From Conus ventricosus (taxonomy: Eukaryota > Mollusca > Gastropoda > Neogastropoda > Conidae): a stretch of DNA of 64,000 bases. Position numbers and translations under genes: made by a program. Under the pieces are notes generated by a model. It saw only the letters and a list, made by a program, of their open reading frames with translations. It had not been told where the DNA came from and did not search any database. The stretch covers positions 49,170,557 to 49,234,556 of the forward strand of contig CM031604.1 in assembly GCA_018398815.1 (NCBI GenBank), written 5' to 3'. Shown piece by piece: positions 57,701 to 64,000 of the stretch (its first letter is position 1; every line of letters starts with the position of its first letter).

Positions 57701-60700
57701 CAAATAGGAGTGGAATCGTGTCGCTTCATTTTTTTGGGGGCGGTGAATTGTTTTTTTTTTCGGTCCCTGGTTTTTTTTTTTAATAAAAAAAAATTGACAA
57801 AACGGATATGGTTTTCCATTTTAATTTTTTGATATTTTTGGAAAAAAAAGAGAGAAGGGGAAAGGTTTTAATGTTTTGTTGTGCTGTAACCCTGAAAATG
57901 CTTTTTGTGCTTTTCTGTTTGTTTGGTGATAATTTATTTAAAGTGATTTTGATTCTTGTTAATTTTTTTCCCATGGAGGGCCTTTTTTTTCTCCCCTGTG
58001 TCAAAAATAATAGTGCTTTCTGTTTTTTCAAGGGTTTTCTTTTTAAATCGTGATGGTTGTTTCCCACTGTTCCCTTCGTATAAAATCCTTTTGTTTTTAT
58101 AACCTTTCTCTTTTTTTTAAAATCCTCTTTATCAAAAACCTCCATCTATACACTTCTTTTTTCTCTGCGGTTTCATCCCCTCTTTGTGTTGGTCAGTTGG
58201 TGGCGTTTTCTTGGGGCTCATTTGTTGGGCTCAAAATTGGCGCTCAAAAAGCCCCCTGAGATCAAGGTGTGTGTAAAAACCCCGTCGAGCGGTGCTTTTG
58301 AGATGTGGGTCGTGGGGGGAACAAAAGAAACCCCTGAGGGGAAACGCAGCTTGATAACGCTGCTGAAAGAGTGTCCTGATTGTGCCCCAGCACCATGGGG
58401 GCAACAAAGTATGTGGGGAGACCCGCCCGAGGGCCCCTGAAAGAGAAATCCAGAAGGATTTGGGATGGTTTGGGCCAAACTTAAACAGCCTGTGCAGCAC
58501 AGGAGGGAAAGCCTTGACTTAAACCCTGGAGAGGGGTTTAAAAGGACCCCCCTCCAACCACGGGGCCCCGTGAGCTTGAAGAACACGCCCCCAAGAGGAC
58601 GGCTGCTTCGGGACTCAGTGGGGAGGGTGGGGGGGGACTAAAGCGAGGGGTGGGGGTGATGGGGGGGGTTTGGGGTTTTTAGGATGATTTAAAGGGCCTT
58701 TGTTGAAGGGAAAAACAGAGGAAATGAAAAAGGGGCTTAAATCGTGGTATTGGTTTCCCCCCAAGGAGGTTGGCTGTTCGCCCGTGTCCGTTGGCTGATT
58801 GTCTGTCTGTCTGTCTGTCTGTCTATCAGGGGGTCAGGTAAAAACCCTGACCTGTTTTCCCGGCATTGGTGCAGCGGGGGAAAGAGGTTCGGGTCGAATT
58901 CTATAATTTTGTGGGGTTTGGTTTTCGCAGGACCCAGATCTTTCTTTCTCTCTCTCTCCTCTCCTCTCTCCCCTTCTTCTCCTCTCCTCTCTCTCTTCTC
59001 TCTCTCTGTCGTAACATCGCTTCAAAGGCGTTTCTTCCATATTTCTGTAAATTTTAAAAAATAATGAAAGGATCTCAAGAGAAAGTCAGACACGTGAGTG
59101 TATCGATATTCATGACATAAAATCGTCGTTTTTTTCCGAATTGGATTACTTTGGTGTTGAAAAATAAAGCATTCTGAAGATGGGGGGGGGGGGGGGGGGG
59201 AGAGGTGTTTATTCCCCCTGTAAATCGGGGCGAAGTGAAAATACACCCAAAGTGTAGTGGAAAAAGGGTTTCGTCAGTCAAGTAGAAACCTGGTGTGAAG
59301 TTATGATGGTCTGGGGTGTCTGGAACGGCATTGTTTGATAAAAGTTAGGGGGACAAAATGCTATTGTCATCGTCTTTTTTATGCTGCCAGCGCTGCTGCT
59401 GCGGTTCCATACAACCTCATACCTACCGTTCCGAAAAGATCTAACAAATCTTTCATTATTGTTGCCCTCATTATCGTGTCATCCGTTCGTCATGGAAATT
59501 ACAGGCCCTATGTTTTTGTGATGAGTAGTTCTTTTGGTGGTCAATTCACGGCGTGGATCATTGTTGAGGAGGGAGAGACAAAAGAAAGGTAGAACGGGGC
59601 AGGAATGGTGGAGAGAGAGAGAAGAAAGTTGGGGGTGGGGTGGGGAAGGGAAAGGGGTTTCTAAATGGTCACGTGAGGTAATTTTTGTGTGCATCCCGCA
59701 TTTTTTTTCTTTAATTTTCTTTTAGTATTTTTACTGTCATGATTATTACTATTATTACTTTTATTACTGTTTTGTTGTTATTATTTTATTATATTATTGT
59801 TTTATCTGATCATTTTATTGTTTTTATCATCTTTATTGTAAATTTTTGTGCTGCGTTTAGTTAGTTTTGTCTCATGGTCTGGAATCTTATGTTTGGGACT
59901 TGCGTGTTGAGAGTACAGAAATCTGGTGAAAGGAGGGTGGTGCCGGCTTGGTCTTTTTTCTTGTGTCTTGCCCTCGGTCCCCGTTTTCCCTCAAATATTG
60001 TTTTGTACTGTCTTTTTTTGTCTGTGGGATTTTTTTGTATTTTGTTATATCTTTGTTTCTGCCCGCCCGCCCGCCTGTTGTCTGTCTGTCTGTCTGTCTT
60101 CTCTCTCTCTCTCTCTCTCCCCCTCTCTCCTTCTCTCTCTCTCTCTCTCTTCTCTCTCTTTTTCTTCTCTCGGGGGGCGCGAAAAGGTAGTTTGGCGGTC
60201 AAGCGACTTTCATTCTCTGTAAATTTCATTTTTCTAGTTGAAGTAAGTAGTATTTTATCCAGATTTGAAACCCCCGGGCTGAAGGTCTGCCTCCGGAGAT
60301 TGCTTAGGGCCCCCTTTTGGCCTTTTTGCCCCCTTTTTTTGGTTAATGTCAAAACGGGTAGGCAGGAAAAACAAATTCCGAGTCGCCCTACTGCGTGAAA
60401 AAAAAAGAGTGGACGGGCTGTGGCGGTTTGCTCCCGTCGTACTTGTTTGGGGGATCTTTCCCCCGTTGCGGTGAATGAAAGCAAATGGTCCCCAACCCCT
60501 TGCAAGGCCGTGAGAGCTCCGGCAGACCCGATTTCCCGCACTGGGCCCAGCGGTGGGAGTGAGCCCGGGAAGCCTGTCAACCCTCAGGGGGGGCCACTGC
60601 CCCGCGAGAAGGAAAAAGTCCCGTTCGACCCCTGACCATGTTCCAGTCGATGGAAGGAAAATTTGCGGGTCAAACAGGACATACGTGCCTGGTGAGGGGT

Positions 60701-63700
60701 ATGCTGCCTGCAGGGGGTGCCGGGCTGGACGGGAGGTGGCGAACTTCGGCAGCGCCCCCTGCGGAAGGAACAGTCTGGCACGAGGATGGACAACCCCGGA
60801 AAAAAAGCGGAGACCTAGAGGGGAGGTCCAGACGAAACAACGTTTGTTTACGGCGTGCTAGGAGGGAAGGCGAGACAAAGTGTGAATTGAAGACCTGTTA
60901 GGGGTCCATCATGTTGGTTGGGGGGCTGTTTTGGGGACGAGAGTTTGATAGGGCCCCCTGCGTGAACTCTAAACGGTTCCCCCATCTCGCTAGGTGTGTT
61001 TTTTCAACGAAAAATGGACTTTTGGGCGAAAAAGGAACTTAAGGGCACCGCTCTTTGAAGCGAGGGGAATTTTTCCCAGAGTGAGAGAAATGCGAAAAAA
61101 ACTGACACTATCTGAAAAAGGCGCGAAGTGAGGGAGAGGGCCACCTGATCAGGGTCATTGCTAGTGGAGGTTCGGTATATGTTGGATCAGGTGCCTTCGT
61201 GCCAAAGAAAAGGGTCCCGGCCCGGGCCCTTTCTCATCCCCCATCTTTGTCCGCGGCTGTGGAGGGAAAGTTATGAGGGGCACCGGTTACCTGGTCACGC
61301 ACGCTGGCAGTGAGCTGGGGACGCCACGTGAAAACTGTGCACCCCTGTTCTGTGACGATGTTTTTGTCCCTGAACACGTGGAAATTTTGGCCCTGGGTGT
61401 TTGAAGAAAAATTAATAGTTCGAAAATCGTCGAGTGGAAATGGTTTAATGATGCCCCGGGGGGCGTTTACATCAAAACCGTTTTCTTTCCTCATTGGAAA
61501 TTTTGGTTGCTTTCAAAAAATTAGATTTGAATTTTTTTTTGTTGTTTGTTTTTTGTTTTTGTTTTTTTTAGTTGAGACGTTTGTAGAAAATTTTCAATTG
61601 TCTATTTTTAAAAAGGGGAACGGTGTTTTGTAGACCCGGGGTTAAATGTCGTAACGGAAGCGCTAGGGGAGTTGTCTGCCTTATAAGGATGAGTGTGTCC
61701 TTTATGTCAAACCCGTTTGTGTGAAAAAATTTTTTTTTTTCTCGCTTTTCTTTTGAATAAAATTCTTTTCGGTATAGTAGAGAATTTTTGTTTGTGCTTA
61801 CCTCCCCTGAAAATACCCCATTTGTGATTTTGACTGTGAAAAGGGTCGTTAGAGAACGTATTTTTTCCAATCTGATCACTTGCTCAACCCCGTGTTTTTG
61901 GGCGGGAAAGTGGCCTGAAAGCCCCCTTTTTCTGTGGCGGAAAGAGAGGGGAAAAGAACCGGCCAAAACGGGAAGAGAAAAGGAGACAAAGGGGGGGGAG
62001 GAAGACGAAGAAGAGAGGGGGCAGAAGAACCCCAAAACCAACACCTTTTCTCTCTTTAATTAAATGCATAAAATCCCCCCCTTCTTCTGACTAATTTCCC
62101 TACAAACTTTGTCCGGGGCTGAAATTGTCATTAAATTTTCGGCTCGCGGCAGTTTTTCAGTGGTTTAACGAAACCAAAACGTTGGGTTTTACCACATTGG
62201 AAAAAGTTGATTGCCCTAGATCGGGCTGTCGGTGGCACGACCGGGCGTCATTGTTTTGGCCACCCCAAGGCGTGTGTTTCGTCGGTTGTGCCACTGTGTT
62301 TTAATTGTGTTTTTTTAAAATGGCCCCCTTAAAACGTTACTGAAGAACAGGTTTTGTTTTCGAGGCCCTAATTTTTTTTTTTAAAAGTGTTAGAGTATTT
62401 GTTTAATGAATTTGTTTGGGCGTGTGAAGGCAAACTAACTATTCACATGTTTGCCCCACGCGGGCGTTGTTAAAAGTTCCCCGCTATACAGGAGAGCGCC
62501 CTTTTTTTGTTCTTCTTGCGCTTAATGGTGTTGAAAGGGGGGGTAAAAAGATGATTCGTATTTGAAACATTTTTGCGTTCTCCAAGTAAAAATGTTCTCG
62601 TTTGTATTGACTTTATTTATTTTTAACTATGATTTAGTGTTCAGTGGCAAATGATTGTGTATTAGATGGTATAATTTTTATTTTTTAAATTTAAACCCGT
62701 TCATCCCTTCAAGTGTGCTTTATGAAATTTAAAGGCGATTTCGAATGTTTTGGCAAACAAACGGTAGGGTTAGGCAGACCTAGTACATCTACCAGTATGG
62801 AAGAGGAAGTAGTGTGTGCTAGCACAATCTTCATATAAATGGCTTCAAATCTACAATGACGGATGACTACACCTACAAAACTATGTGTAACAGATAGGCT
62901 GGCACGAGGCCGAAACTTAATCGCTAGCGACACGCGCGACCTCGTTGACACAGCGCACGCAAGCGACCAAAAAATCACTAAAGCGAGAGACTGGGCTTGC
63001 CAGGTGAGGGTGGGGTGGGGGGTTGTATATCATTTTTAGTTGACAGCGCGCCAGGTGTCGTTAGCGCGGTTGTAATGTCATTGAAGTGTGTGTGTAGTGA
63101 GAAAGATATTTTACTTGGGTTTTGTGCAGGTTGGTATTGTTATAATAATATTTTGATCATGGCAGAACAAAGAATAGTGGAGATTTCCTAAGCTGACAAT
63201 ACTTGACGAGCATTTTGAGTACCATGCACTTTTTGTTGGTTTTGGAGGTTGAGAGCCAGGCCCTTCATATTCTCCCCAAACTAACTAGCGCTTTACCCGA
63301 GCGGTCAAGGTCACAGTGGCAACCGTTTCTTCCCTAACGAAAAACTTTTTTTAGGTTGACTTTTTTAGAAACGGGCGCGCGCACGTAAGCGGGCTAAAAA
63401 CCCCCAAGCAATACGGGTCAATCGGCAGTCGCCTGTTTAACCAGAAAGCGCACGAGCTACCCGACAAAGATCTATTTTTAGATATGCTAATGCGGAGGGG
63501 TTTGGGGTTTGTTTTGATTTGACTGCCTTAAATTTTTCACCAAGCACTTTTGACTTTGTATATATTGCTGTGTTTATGGCTTCATGCTTCGCTTCAACGT
63601 CCGCTTCAAAAATTTTTGGCTGCCCCCCCCACCACGCCCCCACCCCCACCCCACGCACGCAGTCCCCCCACCCCCCCCCCACGCACGCACGTCCCCCCCC

Positions 63701-64000
63701 CCCACCCCCGCACGCACGTCCCCCCCACCCCCCCCCCCCCCACGCACGTCCCCCCACCCCCCCCGGACTGTCTTGTGTGTTTGTTGTTTTTTGTGTTTTT
63801 TTTTGTTTTTTTGTCCTGCCCCCCCGCTGCACACCCCCCCCCCCCACCTGCCCCCCCCCCACCCCCTGCCCAAAACCCCCAAATTCCTTCCAAGTTTTAA
63901 CAAGTTATTCAAGTTCTTTTAAATTACTTCTAAGTTGTCCTTAAAACTTCTCGTTATCCCCAAGTTTTTTAATTTTAAATTTTTAAAAAAGTTCTTAATA
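57701..64000. other. Homopolymer-rich stretch, no gene resolved
   Basis: More than 6 kb in which runs of four or more identical bases are very frequent (TTTT, AAAA, GGGG, CCCC in quick succession). Local features: CTGT run at 58,800-58,825, pyrimidine tract at 58,940-59,008, poly-G of about 20 at 59,179-59,199, CTGT/CT tract at 60,078-60,170, C-rich sequence with CACGCACG at 63,622-63,770 and C runs at 63,829-63,870. Possible coding fragments (for example 58,218-58,586 minus, 60,553-60,861 plus) match no family I know. The appearance is like the worst part of the 3' LTR at 18-19.7 kb, so I suspect poor base quality and would not interpret frames here. Confidence 0.5.

Noticed and set aside
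57245..61633. Assorted 80-120 codon frames in the terminal region
   Set aside because: They lie in homopolymer-rich sequence of doubtful quality and show no known motif; frames there are not trustworthy.
63290..63470. Possible second SINE head near 63.3-63.45 kb
   Set aside because: GCGCTTTACCCGAGCGGTCA faintly resembles a tRNA A-box region, but no B box is readable nearby in this poor-quality stretch.

Overview
This is eukaryotic, intron-bearing, repeat-dominated DNA. I infer a lophotrochozoan invertebrate, most likely a gastropod or other mollusc. The grounds are a multi-exon class A GPCR with long introns, interstitial TTAGGG-type telomere repeats, dense CA/CT microsatellites, and a mix of CR1/L2-type LINEs, another APE-type LINE, a tRNA-derived SINE and a Gmr1-like Ty3 retrotransposon. 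The species cannot be fixed from the sequence alone.

Layout. 1-13 kb: no confident gene. It holds a LINE/SINE 3' tail (1.2 kb), a CR1/L2 LINE 3' end on the minus strand (3.0-3.7 kb), an interstitial telomere block between inverted flanks (4.0-4.3 kb), two minisatellites including a 1.7 kb purine-strand array (4.5-6.7 kb), a tRNA-derived SINE (8.55 kb) and a 5'-truncated LINE flanked by ~300 bp direct repeats (10.5-12.5 kb). 13.2-20.1 kb: one LTR retrotransposon with both LTRs, a 4-bp target duplication, a primer-binding-site candidate, a polypurine tract and decayed gag, protease, integrase and RNase H. Integrase lies upstream of RT/RNase H, the Gmr1 arrangement. 21.3-22.9 kb: a 33-bp satellite with three-monomer higher-order structure.

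23.6-45.1 kb: the only convincing host gene, a plus-strand class A GPCR in three coding exons (23,604-24,155; 38,373-38,710; 44,606-45,122). Splice phases fit and all seven transmembrane segments are present, giving about 468 residues. Exon 1 carries two compensating 1-nt indels. Intron 1 (14.2 kb) holds an APE-type LINE with a complete-looking CR1 inserted tail-to-tail in its 3' end, then a 24/29-bp array and a 31-bp pyrimidine array running to the exon 2 acceptor. Intron 2 (5.9 kb) holds a decayed L1/Tx1-like LINE.

45-64 kb: no convincing gene. It has a 31-bp array (46.9 kb), a very homogeneous 39-bp satellite with a palindromic core (51.7-53.1 kb), a 45-bp array (55.1 kb), a ~300 bp foldback element (57.2-57.5 kb) and, from about 57.7 kb on, homopolymer-rich sequence that looks poorly resolved. 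Many of the long open frames here are by-products of stop-free tandem repeats. Apart from the GPCR, the window is a record of nested transposons and local tandem amplification. I found no gene cluster that would make a new multi-gene system.
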